64,000 nucleotides of DNA from Gammaproteobacteria bacterium (GCA_026995045.1 JALWPK010000106.1:1-64000); one strand, 5' to 3'; positions 49,405 to 59,269 are shown, counted from the first letter of the stretch. Numbers and translations: made by a program. Notes: generated by a model not told the origin, from the sequence alone.

Positions 49405-50016
49405 TCACTGTTTCTGTAACAATTGCGCAATACCGTCCAGATCAAGCACTGCAATATGTTTTGACCCGACAGTGCCCGCCAGCCAGATACGGTTGCTGAT
49501 TTCACTACGCCTGCACATGGCCGCCGGCTCAATCGTCTCCATGCCCAGCAACTCGCCGCAGGCAATGGCGTAGCCATGAGCAGCAATCAGCAAATAATGT
49601 TCAACAACTTCAGTACGCCGGTTATTGTCGATAAAGCGCGCAATATCAACCACGGCGTAGTCGCCATCCATTGTGCGCAGGCGGTCGCCATCAATACAGG
49701 ACAGACTGCCCGGCTCCACCCGGTGAATGGCTGTTACCGGCGCCGCCAGTTTCAGCCCGGCTACAGCAATCAACTGATACAGATTATCCAGGCTGACATC
49801 ATCAGCTGTTTCCCCTTCAGCTGCGTCGCCGGAAACCGCGGCGTCAGTCGTCATCAGCGACGCTGTTTCTGTTGCGCCTGCGGACGACTCGCTCACCATG
49901 GCCGGCGCAGTTGCTTGCGCGCACAAAATCTGATTATCCTCAACGTTTGCTGACGGCTGTCCCAGCATGCTGTCAATATATTGCTGTTCGGCCTGCTGAC
50001 TGGATAACACGCTCAT
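49405..50016 (-). CDS. parP: ParP-like CheW-domain protein
   Basis: 203 residues from ATG 50016, which follows the parC stop by 1 base. A low-complexity Ala/Ser/Glu-rich region (about 20-75) precedes a divergent CheW-like domain (LYQLIAVAGLKLAAPVTAI...VLDLDGIAQLL). Position between parC and cheW and this layout match ParP of Vibrio and Pseudomonas, which tethers ParC to CheA and receptors at the pole. The assignment rests mainly on gene order; domain similarity is moderate. Confidence 0.8.
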   Translation of the reverse strand: MSVLSSQQAEQQYIDSMLGQPSANVEDNQILCAQATAPAMVSESSAGATETASLMTTDAAVSGDAAEGETADDVSLDNLYQLIAVAGLKLAAPVTAIHRVEPGSLSCIDGDRLRTMDGDYAVVDIARFIDNNRRTEVVEHYLLIAAHGYAIACGELLGMETIEPAAMCRRSEISNRIWLAGTVGSKHIAVLDLDGIAQLLQKQ

Positions 50017-50017
50017 A

Positions 50018-50815
50018 TCAGGCAACCTCTCTGGCGTCATTTTGCCGGCGTCCCGACAACAGACTGACGAAGCGTTGATACGCCTGCAGTCCCTGTGAAT
50101 CACCCCGCAGATAGTTAATCGGTTTACCCTGATGGCTGGCGTCACGCAGCCGGGTATCAATCGGAATCACCACTCTCGTCATCTTGCTGCGATGGTCATT
50201 CTGCAAACGTTGCAGGCTCTGACGACAAGCCACCGTCCGCTGGTCATACATGGTGGGCACGATGGTGTAGGCGATATCGGCATTGAGCGATTGCTGAATC
50301 ATTTGCATGGTGCGCAGCATGCGCTCCATTCCCTTGATAGCCAGGTGCTCGGTTTGCACAGGAATAATCACGCGCTTGCACGCCGCCAGCGCATTGACCA
50401 TCAACAAACCCAGCATGGGCGGACAGTCAATCAGGACATTATCGTATACATCATAAAGCGACGACAGAACGCGCTTCAGCACCAGCCCCATGCCGTTTTT
50501 GGCGCCATACTGTTTTTCCAGCGTCGCCATCGCGGTCGACGCCGGAATAACGCCAAGTCCGTCAAACTCTGTTGTATGTATCATCGCCTGTGGCTGCACT
50601 TCATCACCAGAGGCAATTTGCTGGAACAAGGGATACATGCTGCGCTCAACCGTTTCCGGATCAATGCCCAGATAACTGCTGAGCGAACCGTGCGGATCAA
50701 GATCAATCAGCAGCACGCGCTTGCCCGCCTGCGCCAGAATGCCGCCCATGCTTACCGTGGTCGTGGTTTTGCCGACGCCGCCTTTCTGATTCGCTATTGC
50801 CCAGATTCGCATCAT
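50018..50815 (-). CDS. parC: ParA-type ATPase ParC for polar chemotaxis arrays
   Basis: 265 residues with deviant Walker A KGGVGKTTT, LLIDLDPHGS and LIDCPPMLG, i.e. the ParA/Soj ATPase family. ParA genes directly after cheA encode ParC, which places chemoreceptor arrays at the old pole and ensures each daughter inherits one. It is distinct from FleN, which is also in this operon but is MinD-like. The adjacent parP-like gene supports the assignment. Confidence 0.9.
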   Translation of the reverse strand: MMRIWAIANQKGGVGKTTTTVSMGGILAQAGKRVLLIDLDPHGSLSSYLGIDPETVERSMYPLFQQIASGDEVQPQAMIHTTEFDGLGVIPASTAMATLEKQYGAKNGMGLVLKRVLSSLYDVYDNVLIDCPPMLGLLMVNALAACKRVIIPVQTEHLAIKGMERMLRTMQMIQQSLNADIAYTIVPTMYDQRTVACRQSLQRLQNDHRSKMTRVVIPIDTRLRDASHQGKPINYLRGDSQGLQAYQRFVSLLSGRRQNDAREVA

Positions 50816-50823
50816 TCTGTTCC

Positions 50824-52932
50824 CTAATACACGGCGCTGTTGGCGGCATACGCGCCCATCAAACTGGAAATGTCCAGTATCAGCGCGATACTGCCATCAC
50901 CGGTGATGGTGGCGCCGGCAAAGCCGGGCGTGTTCACCAGCATATTGCCCAGCGGTTTGATGACGACTTCTTCCTGACCGGCAATATGATCCACCACCAG
51001 ACAAAAACGCTGGTTGCCCATTTGCACCACGATAACCTTTTGCGTCAGTTGCGGTCCGCCGAATTCAGCGTCACGCACCAGCCAGGGGTGCAGATAAAAC
51101 AGCGGCAAGGGTTTGTCACGCACACGAATCACTTCCTGGCCGTCAATCACATTGATGCTTTGCGGCTCCATGTTAAAAGCCTCCAGCACATTGGTGAGCG
51201 GCAAGGCAAACTGATAACGATCAAGATTCACCATCAATGTTGGCAATATCGCCAGCGTCAGCGGCAAATGAATCATGATGACGGAGCCTTCGCCAGGGCT
51301 GGAATCAATTTCAATCGTGCCGTTGAGTTCGTTGATGCGGGTTTTGACAACATCCATGCCGACGCCGCGGCCGGAGACATCGGAAATTTCGTCCTTGGTG
51401 GAAAAGCCCGGCGCAAAAATCAGATTGTAGGCTTCCTTGTTGGTCAGCGCGCGGGCGGCGTCTTCCGACATCATGCCCTTTTCCACCGCCTTGCGTCGCA
51501 ACACATTATGATCCATGCCCTTGCCGTCGTCACTGACTGTCAGCAGGATCTGGTCGCCTTCCTGCTGTGCGCTCAAGGTCACCTTGCCCTGACGCGGCTT
51601 GCCGGCTGCAAAACGTTCTTCCGGGGGCTCGATACCGTGATCAGCGGCATTGCGCACCAGATGAATCAGCGGATCCGCCAATGCTTCAACCAGACTTTTA
51701 TCGAGATCGGTTTCCTCGCCAATCAGTTCGAGATTGATGTCTTTTTTCAGCTTGCGCGCAAGGTCGCGTATCACGCGCGGAAAACGGCTGAATACCTTTT
51801 TGATGGGCTGCATGCGGGTTTTCATCACCGACGCCTGCAGGTCGGAGGTCACCAGATCCAGCGTTGAAATCGCATCACACACACTCGGGTTGTGAACAGA
51901 CTGTTTCAGCGTCGACAACCGGTTTCGCACCAACACCAGCTCGCCGACCAGATTCATGATGTTGTCCAGCCTGGCGGTATCGACGCGCACACTGGTTTCA
52001 GCAGGCGGCGCAGGTTTTTTGGCAGGCGTTTTTTTGGCGGGCGCATTAGCCGGCGGCTCATCCGGCTTCACCACATTATCAGCAGCCTGGTCGACTGCAG
52101 ACACCGGGACAGCCGCCGTTGCAGCCGGTTCCGTAGCTGGCGCTTCTGCCTGTCGCGTCTGCGATGAAACCCCGGCGTGCGCCGTTGACGGCCCCTTGCC
52201 CTTGCCATGCAACTCATCCAGCACGGCTTCAAATTCTTCATCGGTTATCAGATCGGCGTCGCCGCCGGTTGCCGGCGAATCATCACTGACCGGCGCCGCT
52301 GGCCCCCTGCCCTTGCCGTGCAACTCATCCAGCACGGCTTCAAATTCTTCGTCGGTAATCAGGTCATCCGCATCGCCGCCTGGCGGTAACGCGGATTGCT
52401 TGTCCTGCTGCGCAGATTGCAACATGGCTTCAAATTCAGCATCCATCGGGTCTTTTGCCGTGGTTGCTTCAGCTGTGGCCGCTTGCGCGTCTGGCTGGCT
52501 TGCCGCTTCCCCAGGCGGTTCGTTTTGTGGCTCGTCCGGCGCGTCGCCGCGCTGCGCCAGCAAGGCGTCGAGCTTCTGCAACAAGTCCGCATCTGCATCC
52601 GGCAAGGCTTCTGCGGCGCGCACCGCTGCGAACATGCCATCCAGCTCGTCCAGCGCCTGAAACATTACATCAATCAGTTCGGCCCCAACCTGCAATTCAT
52701 TCTGCCGCACCAGATTGATTACATCCTCGGCGCGGTGACACACTTCCACCATCGGCGTCAGTTTCATGAAACCGGCGCCGCCCTTGATGGTGTGGTAGGC
52801 GCGGAATATCGCGTTCAGCAGCTCGCTGTCGTCGGGATTCTGCTCCAGTTCAACAAACTGGTCATTGAGCTGCTCGAACAGCTCGCCCGCCTCCACCAGA
52901 AATTCCTGCATGATTTCATTGTCGATGCTCAT
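50824..52932 (-). CDS. cheA: Chemotaxis histidine kinase CheA (flagellar cluster)
   Basis: 702 residues from ATG 52932 (AGGA 7 bases upstream; an upstream GTG lacks a site). P1/Hpt with H47 (YHTIKGGAGF); a long Ala/Pro/Asp-rich linker (about 125-325) in place of a normal P2; P3 (VDTARLDNIMNLVGELV); P4 (HLVRNAADHGIE, DDGKGMD, GRGVGMDVV); P5. The linker holds two almost identical copies of LITDEEFEAVLDELHGKG (residues 191-208 and 228-245) and a degenerate third (MDAEFEAML, 163-171). Its parC neighbour indicates the polar array. Confidence 0.95.
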   Translation of the reverse strand: MSIDNEIMQEFLVEAGELFEQLNDQFVELEQNPDDSELLNAIFRAYHTIKGGAGFMKLTPMVEVCHRAEDVINLVRQNELQVGAELIDVMFQALDELDGMFAAVRAAEALPDADADLLQKLDALLAQRGDAPDEPQNEPPGEAASQPDAQAATAEATTAKDPMDAEFEAMLQSAQQDKQSALPPGGDADDLITDEEFEAVLDELHGKGRGPAAPVSDDSPATGGDADLITDEEFEAVLDELHGKGKGPSTAHAGVSSQTRQAEAPATEPAATAAVPVSAVDQAADNVVKPDEPPANAPAKKTPAKKPAPPAETSVRVDTARLDNIMNLVGELVLVRNRLSTLKQSVHNPSVCDAISTLDLVTSDLQASVMKTRMQPIKKVFSRFPRVIRDLARKLKKDINLELIGEETDLDKSLVEALADPLIHLVRNAADHGIEPPEERFAAGKPRQGKVTLSAQQEGDQILLTVSDDGKGMDHNVLRRKAVEKGMMSEDAARALTNKEAYNLIFAPGFSTKDEISDVSGRGVGMDVVKTRINELNGTIEIDSSPGEGSVIMIHLPLTLAILPTLMVNLDRYQFALPLTNVLEAFNMEPQSINVIDGQEVIRVRDKPLPLFYLHPWLVRDAEFGGPQLTQKVIVVQMGNQRFCLVVDHIAGQEEVVIKPLGNMLVNTPGFAGATITGDGSIALILDISSLMGAYAANSAVY
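52198..52365 (-). repeat. Internal tandem repeat in cheA linker, 111-bp period
   Basis: Two 57-base copies (52309-52365 and 52198-52254) encode DLITDEEFEAVLDELHGKG with only a few synonymous differences. A third, diverged copy is at about 52420-52452. Protein-level conservation with silent changes suggests selection on the peptide. Confidence 0.85.
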
Positions 52933-52970
52933 ATACCTGTCCTGATCCACATGATTGGTTTCGCCACGGT

Positions 52971-53756
52971 TTAAAATCCGAGTGTTGACAGCAGGTCATC
53001 CACTTCGTCCTGTGACTCGCAACGCTCGTTGTTGCCGGATGCTCCCGGTATTGACGGGCCATGACCAACCCGGTTGGCTTCTGCCGCGTCGCCGACAGTT
53101 TCCGTCTGCAAGCCGGTTTCAATACCCAGCTGCAGCAAGCTGACCAGATTCTGTTCAACATCCTGCACCAGAGTGATAACGCGCTGAATAATCTGGCCGG
53201 TCAGATCCTGATAACCCTGCGCCATCATGATGTCATTCAGGTCGCTGCCGATTTTCCCGGCGTCATCTGTTACGCTTGCAAGAAACGCATCGAGTTCTTC
53301 TGTCAAATACACAGGCGTTGTTGTCAAATCATCGCCTGCTGTTGTCACCCGATGCAATTCCTTGCGCAATTCCGCCGCGCGTTTTTGCAACAGCTCGATT
53401 AACGGCGCGCTGTGTTCGATTGACGCCAGGGTGTCATGCGCGGACTGCTCAGTCAGTTCGATAACATGGTTGAGCCGTTGACGCGCATCGGGCATGTCTT
53501 CCCGCATCAGGTTCATTATTTGCGAGTCCTGCATGAAATCTTTCATGCTGTCATGCAGTTCGCGCGTCAGTTGCCCAACCTGCTGAAACAGCACGCTGTC
53601 CGTATCCTGCAGCGACTCGCTCTGCATCCGGTTGATTTGCGCAAGCGTCCGCACTGCCTCGTCGTTGCCGGCTTCGAGCTGCCTCACATAATCCTGCGCG
53701 AGTGTCAGCAGACGGTTTTGGCTGTCGGCCTGCCTGGCCAGATTGGCGCCGTTCAT
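52971..53756 (-). CDS. cheZ: CheY phosphatase CheZ
   Basis: 261 residues. CheZ dephosphorylates CheY-P. The long helical core carries the catalytic motif YQDLTGQ; its Asp and Gln correspond to E. coli D143 and Q147. After a variable linker the C-terminal peptide DDLLSTLGF docks on CheY. The start ATG overlaps the cheY stop by one base (TGATG). Confidence 0.95.
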   Translation of the reverse strand: MNGANLARQADSQNRLLTLAQDYVRQLEAGNDEAVRTLAQINRMQSESLQDTDSVLFQQVGQLTRELHDSMKDFMQDSQIMNLMREDMPDARQRLNHVIELTEQSAHDTLASIEHSAPLIELLQKRAAELRKELHRVTTAGDDLTTTPVYLTEELDAFLASVTDDAGKIGSDLNDIMMAQGYQDLTGQIIQRVITLVQDVEQNLVSLLQLGIETGLQTETVGDAAEANRVGHGPSIPGASGNNERCESQDEVDDLLSTLGF

Positions 53757-54151
53757 CAGCTTGCTCCCAGACGCTCGAACACCTTGTCGACTTTTTCTTT
53801 CAGGGTTTCGGCTGTAAACGGTTTGACCACATAGCCGTTCACCCCGGCCTGCGCCGCTTCCATAATCTGCTCGCGCTTGGCTTCCGCGGTCACCATCAAT
53901 ACCGGCAGCGACGCCAGCTTGGGGTTGGAATGGTTCCGCACCGCCTTGAGCAAATCAATGCCGGGCATGCCAGGCATGTTCCAGTCGGTCACCAGAAAAT
54001 CGATGCCGCCCTGTTCCAGTATCGGCAAGGCGGTATTGCCGTCATCCGCTTCGGTGATATTGGTAAAACCCAGTTCTGTCAGCAGGTTTTTAACAATGCG
54101 CCGCATCGTTGAAAAATCGTCGACCACCAGTATGTTCATATTCTTGTCCAT
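53756..54151 (-). CDS. cheY: Chemotaxis response regulator CheY (motor-binding type)
   Basis: 131 residues. [18 protein letters not shown], phospho-aspartate in [18 protein letters not shown] and VVKPF match motor-binding CheY proteins of the E. coli type much better than the CheY at 46631. It carries the signal from CheA to FliM, also encoded in this operon, and is switched off by CheZ next door. GGGG precedes the ATG. Confidence 0.97.
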   Translation of the reverse strand: MDKNMNILVVDDFSTMRRIVKNLLTELGFTNITEADDGNTALPILEQGGIDFLVTDWNMPGMPGIDLLKAVRNHSNPKLASLPVLMVTAEAKREQIMEAAQAGVNGYVVKPFTAETLKEKVDKVFERLGAS

Positions 54152-54198
54152 GTGACCCCCATTACAAATCTTTGATAAAACGTTTCATTTTTCTTTGT

Positions 54199-54948
54199 CT
54201 AGTCCCTGTCCTCGACCCATTCCGCCATGCGCGCTTTCAGCCGAAGCAACGCCTGGCTGTGTATCTGGCAAACCCGGCCTTCGGACACGCCGATAATTTC
54301 GCCGATTTCACGCAGATTGAATTCCTCGTCGTAATACAGCGACATCACCAAACGTTCGCGCTCCGGCAAGCTGGCAATCCGGTTAATCAGTCCCTGCCGG
54401 AATTCTTCATCCTGCAACTGGTGATACGGCTCCTCGTAATCACCGGAGGCCGATTCATGTTTGCCGCCGCCGTTGATGGCGATGTCTTCATAACTGATCA
54501 ACTGGCAGCCAGCCGCTTCCTGCACCAGCGCATAGTATTCGTCCATATCCATTTCCAGCGCGGCGGCGATTTCGCTATCCTTGGCGTCGCGGTTCTTTTC
54601 GCGCTCCACTTCGCGAATCGCTTCGGATAGCTGACGCGACTTTTTGTAGACCGAACGCGGCGTCCAGTCGCCGCGCCGCACTTCGTCTATCATGGCGCCC
54701 TGTATGCGAATGCGCGCATAGGTTTCAAAGCTGGCGCCCTTGGTCATGTCATACCCTTTCAGCGCCTCAAACAGACCAATCATGCCGGCCTGCACCATGT
54801 CTTCGAGCTGAACTGTGGAGGGCAGGCGTCCCATCATGTGATAGGCGACGCGTTTCACCAGTGGCGCATATTGCGTCATCAGCTCATCGTAATTGGGCGC
54901 ACCGTTACCCAGCGCGCCGACATCGGCGTAACTGTTTACGGCTGTCAT
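54199..54948 (-). CDS. fliA: Flagellar sigma factor sigma-28 (FliA)
   Basis: 249 residues. It has sigma-70 family regions 2, 3 and 4 in short form: YAPLVKRVAYHMMGRLPS, LEDMVQAGMIGLFEAL, YARIRIQGAMIDEVRR, and region 4 helix-turn-helix LREIGEIIGVSEGRVCQIHS. FliA directs late flagellar and chemotaxis genes and is restrained by the anti-sigma factor FlgM (not in this window). Five candidate FliA promoters occur here. The start overlaps the fleN stop by ATGA. Confidence 0.97.
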   Translation of the reverse strand: MTAVNSYADVGALGNGAPNYDELMTQYAPLVKRVAYHMMGRLPSTVQLEDMVQAGMIGLFEALKGYDMTKGASFETYARIRIQGAMIDEVRRGDWTPRSVYKKSRQLSEAIREVEREKNRDAKDSEIAAALEMDMDEYYALVQEAAGCQLISYEDIAINGGGKHESASGDYEEPYHQLQDEEFRQGLINRIASLPERERLVMSLYYDEEFNLREIGEIIGVSEGRVCQIHSQALLRLKARMAEWVEDRD

Positions 54949-55826
54949 GAAACCACCTCTGCATTATGCGTATCCGCCTGAATCAGGCGTTCAATAAAAA
55001 ATTCCAGATGACCGTGGGTGCGCACGTTGGATGAAGACTCGCCAAGCTGTCTGGCGACGCGTTTGATCGCCAATGCGGACGGGCTGCGTGGGAACGCCTC
55101 GACCACCGCGCGCTGATGCTGCACCGCCTTGCGCAACTTGGCGTCATAGGGAATGGCGCCGGCAAAGGTCAGCATCACATCGAGAAAACGGTCAGTGGCT
55201 TTCGACAGTTTCTGAAACAGCTCGCGGCCCTCGTGTGCGGTGTGCGCCATGTTGGCCACCACCTGAAAACGCTTGATATTGTGTTCGCGGCTCATCACCT
55301 TGATAAAGGCATACGCATCAGTGATAGACGCCGGTTCATCGCACACCACCACAAGAATCTCCTGCGAGGCGCTGCAAAATTTCATTACACTGTTGGCGAT
55401 GCCGGCGCCGGTGTCGACAATCAGCACATCGATAATGTTGCCAAGCTCGCTGAACGCCATAATCAGGCCCGCCTGCTCGGTCGGGCTGAGATTGGCCATG
55501 CGGCTGATGCCGGATGACGCCGGAATAATTTTCAACCCGGACGGGCCTTCCACAATCACTTCTTCCAGCGAACGCTGGCCGCTGATGACATGCGACAGAT
55601 CATATTCCGGGCTCAGGCCCAGCAACACATCGACATTGGCCAGTCCCAGGTCAGCGTCCAGCAACATCACCTCCTTGCCTTCACGCGCCAGCGACACGGC
55701 AAGATTCACCGAGACATTGGTCTTGCCCACGCCCCCCTTGCCGCTGCTGACAGCGATTACCTTGACCGGCGCCGGATTAACGACGCGTCGTAAACTTTCT
55801 GCTTGATCAGTCATCACTTCAGACAT
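54945..55826 (-). CDS. fleN: MinD-like flagellar number regulator FleN/FlhG
   Basis: 293 residues from ATG 55826, inside the flhF 3' end. It has the N-terminal DQAESLR motif that stimulates the FlhF GTPase, deviant Walker A SGKGGVGKTN, LLDADLGLANVD and a C-terminal amphipathic membrane-targeting region (FFIERLIQA). FleN limits polar flagellum number and in Pseudomonas inhibits the ATPase of FleQ. The FleQ-like protein at 23057-24139 is its probable target. Confidence 0.95.
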   Translation of the reverse strand: MSEVMTDQAESLRRVVNPAPVKVIAVSSGKGGVGKTNVSVNLAVSLAREGKEVMLLDADLGLANVDVLLGLSPEYDLSHVISGQRSLEEVIVEGPSGLKIIPASSGISRMANLSPTEQAGLIMAFSELGNIIDVLIVDTGAGIANSVMKFCSASQEILVVVCDEPASITDAYAFIKVMSREHNIKRFQVVANMAHTAHEGRELFQKLSKATDRFLDVMLTFAGAIPYDAKLRKAVQHQRAVVEAFPRSPSALAIKRVARQLGESSSNVRTHGHLEFFIERLIQADTHNAEVVS

Positions 55827-57102
55827 TTGCATTGCTCACCATCCCGCCAAATGTGTAAGCCAGTTCTTCCTGGCTGGGTATATGTTTTGTTTTTTGCATC
55901 AGTTTTACCGCCGTTTTCACCAGCAGCTTGCCGCGCGCCTGATGAAAATCATCCGGCACTTTCTGCCCGTCGCACACATAGGCGACCGGCAGCGAATGTT
56001 GAATCAGCACCGACAGCACTTCGCCCAGGCTGGCGGTTTCGTCCAGCTTGGTGACAATACAGCCATGCAAGCCGGCCTTGCCGAATGAGGTCACCACATC
56101 GTCCTGCAACATCATTTGTCCGGTGGCGGACAGCACCAGATAATTTTTGATATTGGCGCCGCTGATTTGCAGGGTGGAAAGCTGCTCCGCCAGACGGATA
56201 TCGCTCTGGCTGACGCCGGCGGTATCAATCAGGGTTAAATGCGGTTCATCAAACTGCCCGGCATTGATATGCGCCAGCGCGTTTTGCAATTCATCGGCGT
56301 CGCTGGCGACCTGCACCGGCACGCCGAGAATGCGGCCATAGGTGCGCAGTTGTTCGTGCGCGCCGATGCGATAGCTGTCAGTGGTAATCAGGGAAACATT
56401 GCGGCGGCCGTGACGCAGGGCAAATTTTGCCGCCAGCTTGGCAATGGTTGTCGTTTTGCCGACGCCGGTGGGGCCGACCAGCGACACCACGCCGCCCTGT
56501 TTAATCAGGTCATCGCCGGCAACCGGAATAATGTTGGCCAGCAGTTTCAGCGCATCCGGCCAGCTGTGCTTGCCGAGGCCGGTTTCCGCAATCTTGCGCG
56601 CCAGCATTTCGCTGAGGTCGGCGCTGAGACCCAGCGTCATCAACTGTTTCAGCAGGCTGGCGTACAGGGGTTTGACTTTGGTGGTCTCGCCCCAGGCGAA
56701 TTGCATCAGCGGCGCTTCCATGATGTCGCGCAGGCTTTGCAGCTCGGCGCGAATTTTTGCCAGCGCCGGATCGGTCGCATCATTGTCACGGGCTTGCTGC
56801 GCCGCCAGTTTTTGCCTGAGTTCAAACGCATTGATTTGCGACGGCGCGGCCGGCTCTATGTCGTCTTCATAATCCTCTACGTCATCCCGCCACGCCGGTT
56901 GCTGTGCAACGCCGTCATGTTGCGCCGCCGGGTTGCCCAGCGAACTGTTTTCCAGCGAGTCTTCATAATCCAGCGCGGCAATGATTTCGACGCCGCCATC
57001 AACCTGACGGTTGGAAAGAATCACCGCTTCCTCGCCCTGGTCTTCGCGCAGCATGTTGAGCGCGGTGCGGGCGTCAGCTGCAAAATATCGTTTCATCTTC
57101 AT
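55819..57102 (-). CDS. flhF: Flagellar placement GTPase FlhF
   Basis: 427 residues. The B domain starts MKMKRYFAADARTALNMLRE, followed by an acidic variable linker, and the SRP-type NG GTPase domain has LVGPTGVGKTTTIAKLA, TTDSYRIGAHEQLR, DTAGVSQSD and TKLDE. FlhF marks the cell pole for flagellar assembly. It sits between flhA and fleN, the usual order in polarly flagellated gammaproteobacteria. Confidence 0.96.
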   Translation of the reverse strand: MKMKRYFAADARTALNMLREDQGEEAVILSNRQVDGGVEIIAALDYEDSLENSSLGNPAAQHDGVAQQPAWRDDVEDYEDDIEPAAPSQINAFELRQKLAAQQARDNDATDPALAKIRAELQSLRDIMEAPLMQFAWGETTKVKPLYASLLKQLMTLGLSADLSEMLARKIAETGLGKHSWPDALKLLANIIPVAGDDLIKQGGVVSLVGPTGVGKTTTIAKLAAKFALRHGRRNVSLITTDSYRIGAHEQLRTYGRILGVPVQVASDADELQNALAHINAGQFDEPHLTLIDTAGVSQSDIRLAEQLSTLQISGANIKNYLVLSATGQMMLQDDVVTSFGKAGLHGCIVTKLDETASLGEVLSVLIQHSLPVAYVCDGQKVPDDFHQARGKLLVKTAVKLMQKTKHIPSQEELAYTFGGMVSNANV

Positions 57103-57136
57103 CGCGGTTTCCTGTGTTCAATCCGGCATGCTTGCG

Positions 57137-59242
57137 TCATGCCGCCTGGGTGTTCTGGCCGCCGACAGCCGCCACAATCTTGATCTGTTTGCTGTCGGGA
57201 ACTTCGTTATATGCGAGTACATGCAGGTTTGGCGCCAGACTTCTCAGCAGCCTCGCCAGCGTGGCGCGAATGCCCGGCTGCACCAGCAAAACCGCCGCCT
57301 TGCCGTTGGCTTCCTGCTGCTGCACGCACTGGTTCAACTCACGAATCATTTGCTCGGCCAGCCCCGGTTCAATGCCTAAACCCTGCTCCGGCGCGGTTTG
57401 CGCGGACTGCATCAGAATCTGTTCGAGTTCAGGGTTGAGCGTGATGACCGCCAGCTCCTGATCCATGCCGTTGATGTGCTGGTAAATCTGGCGGCGCAGC
57501 GCGGTGCGCACATGCGCGGTCAAAACGTCAGTGTTTTGACTGTTGACGCCATGCTCCGCCAAAGTTTCGGCGATGGTGCGCATGTCGCGTATCGGAATGC
57601 CTTCTTCAAGAATGTTCTGCAGCACCTTGACCACCACGCCCAGCGGCAACAGTTTCGGCACCAGATCTTCCACCAGCTTGGGCGAGGACTTGGCCAAGAG
57701 GTCGAGCAGTTGCTGCACTTCTTCATGCCCCAGCAGCTCATGGGCGTGCTGGTGCAACAGATGACTCATGTGGGTGGCGATAACCGTGCTGCTGTCGACC
57801 ACGGTGTAACCCAGGGTTTGGGCTTCGTCGCGCAGCGCCGGATCAATCCACACGGCCGGCAGGCCAAAGGTGGGATCCTTGGTGTCGATGCCCTGCAGTT
57901 CGCCGTAGACCTGACCAGGGTTGATCGCCAGTTCTTTATCCGGATGCACTTCGCTTTCGCCCAGCGGCACGCCCATCATGGTGATGCGGTAGGCGTTGGG
58001 CGCAAGCTCCAGGTTGTCGCGAATGTGCACCGGCTGAATCAAAAAGCCCAGTTCCTGAGACAGTTTGCGGCGCACGCCCTTGACGCGGGACATCAGCATG
58101 CCGCCCTGATCCTTGTCGACCAGCGGAATCAGGCGATAACCAACTTCGAGGCCAATCACATCCACCATTGGCACATCGTCCCAGCTGAGGTCGGTTTGTT
58201 GCGGCTCGGGTTCGGGTTCCGGCTGCTGCTCCTGTTGCAGTTCGGCCAGACGTTGCTGTTCCTGTTTCTGCGCAATCAGCCAGGCGGCGCCGCCGAATAT
58301 CAGACCAAGCGTGATGAACACCAGATTCGGCATGCCGGGAATCAGCCCCAGCGAACCGATGATGCCAGCGGTAATGGCAATCGGACGCGGCTTGCCCATC
58401 ATCTGGCCAATCACCTGCTGGCCCATGTCTCTGGCGGCGGACACACGGGTCACCGCCACCGCCGCGGCGGTTGACAGCACCAGTGACGGAATCTGCGCCA
58501 CCAGTCCGTCGCCTATGGTTAGCAAAGTGTAATTCTGCAGCGCCGAATCAAAATCCAGGTCGTGCTGCACCATGCCAATCGCAAGACCAAAAATAATATT
58601 GATAAACAGAATCATGATGCCGGCCACGGCGTCCCCGCGAATAAACTTGCTGGCGCCATCCATTGAGCCGTAAAAATCCGCCTCGCCCGCAATTTCCTGG
58701 CGCCGCGCGCGCGCTTCTTCCTGGGTAATCAAACCGGAATTCAAATCGGCGTCCACCGCCATCTGCTTGCCGGGCATGGCGTCCAGGGTGAAGCGCGCAT
58801 TCACTTCCGAAATACGCCCGGCGCCCTTGGTGACCACCACAAAGTTGATGATGGTGAGCACGGCGAACACCACCAGTCCCACCGCGTAATTGCCGCCAAC
58901 AACAAATTCGCCGAATGACTGAATCACGTTACCCGCCGCGCTGGTTCCGGTGTGCCCTTCAAGCAGCACCACGCGGGTGGAGGCCACGTTCATCGCCAGC
59001 CGCAACAGGGTCGCCGCCAGCAACACGGTGGGAAACACATCGAAATCCAGCGGCCGCGTGGTGTAAATCACCACCAGCAACACCACAATCGACAGCGCGA
59101 TGTTGAAGGTAAAAAACATATCCAGCAGGAATGGCGGCAACGGCAATACCATCATCGCCAGCATCGACACCAGCAATACCGGAATACCGAGGCCGGACAT
59201 CAACTGAAAACGGCTGTTGGCTATGGCGGCGCTGTAGCTCAT
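57137..59242 (-). CDS. flhA: Flagellar type III export gate protein FlhA
   Basis: 701 residues, the family's typical size. About eight membrane helices lie in residues 15-325, with the conserved cytoplasmic loop containing MPGKQMAVDADLNSGLI. The C-terminal cytoplasmic half (about 355-695) forms the ring that docks substrate-chaperone complexes. Preceded by flhB and followed by flhF. Confidence 0.97.
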   Translation of the reverse strand: MSYSAAIANSRFQLMSGLGIPVLLVSMLAMMVLPLPPFLLDMFFTFNIALSIVVLLVVIYTTRPLDFDVFPTVLLAATLLRLAMNVASTRVVLLEGHTGTSAAGNVIQSFGEFVVGGNYAVGLVVFAVLTIINFVVVTKGAGRISEVNARFTLDAMPGKQMAVDADLNSGLITQEEARARRQEIAGEADFYGSMDGASKFIRGDAVAGIMILFINIIFGLAIGMVQHDLDFDSALQNYTLLTIGDGLVAQIPSLVLSTAAAVAVTRVSAARDMGQQVIGQMMGKPRPIAITAGIIGSLGLIPGMPNLVFITLGLIFGGAAWLIAQKQEQQRLAELQQEQQPEPEPEPQQTDLSWDDVPMVDVIGLEVGYRLIPLVDKDQGGMLMSRVKGVRRKLSQELGFLIQPVHIRDNLELAPNAYRITMMGVPLGESEVHPDKELAINPGQVYGELQGIDTKDPTFGLPAVWIDPALRDEAQTLGYTVVDSSTVIATHMSHLLHQHAHELLGHEEVQQLLDLLAKSSPKLVEDLVPKLLPLGVVVKVLQNILEEGIPIRDMRTIAETLAEHGVNSQNTDVLTAHVRTALRRQIYQHINGMDQELAVITLNPELEQILMQSAQTAPEQGLGIEPGLAEQMIRELNQCVQQQEANGKAAVLLVQPGIRATLARLLRSLAPNLHVLAYNEVPDSKQIKIVAAVGGQNTQAA

Positions 59243-59269
59243 GCGTCACTCCTTATATAAGGTCTGGCG

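Noticed and set aside
50797-51867. 356-residue plus-strand frame
   Set aside because: Antisense to the flagellar cheA, which is fully conserved.
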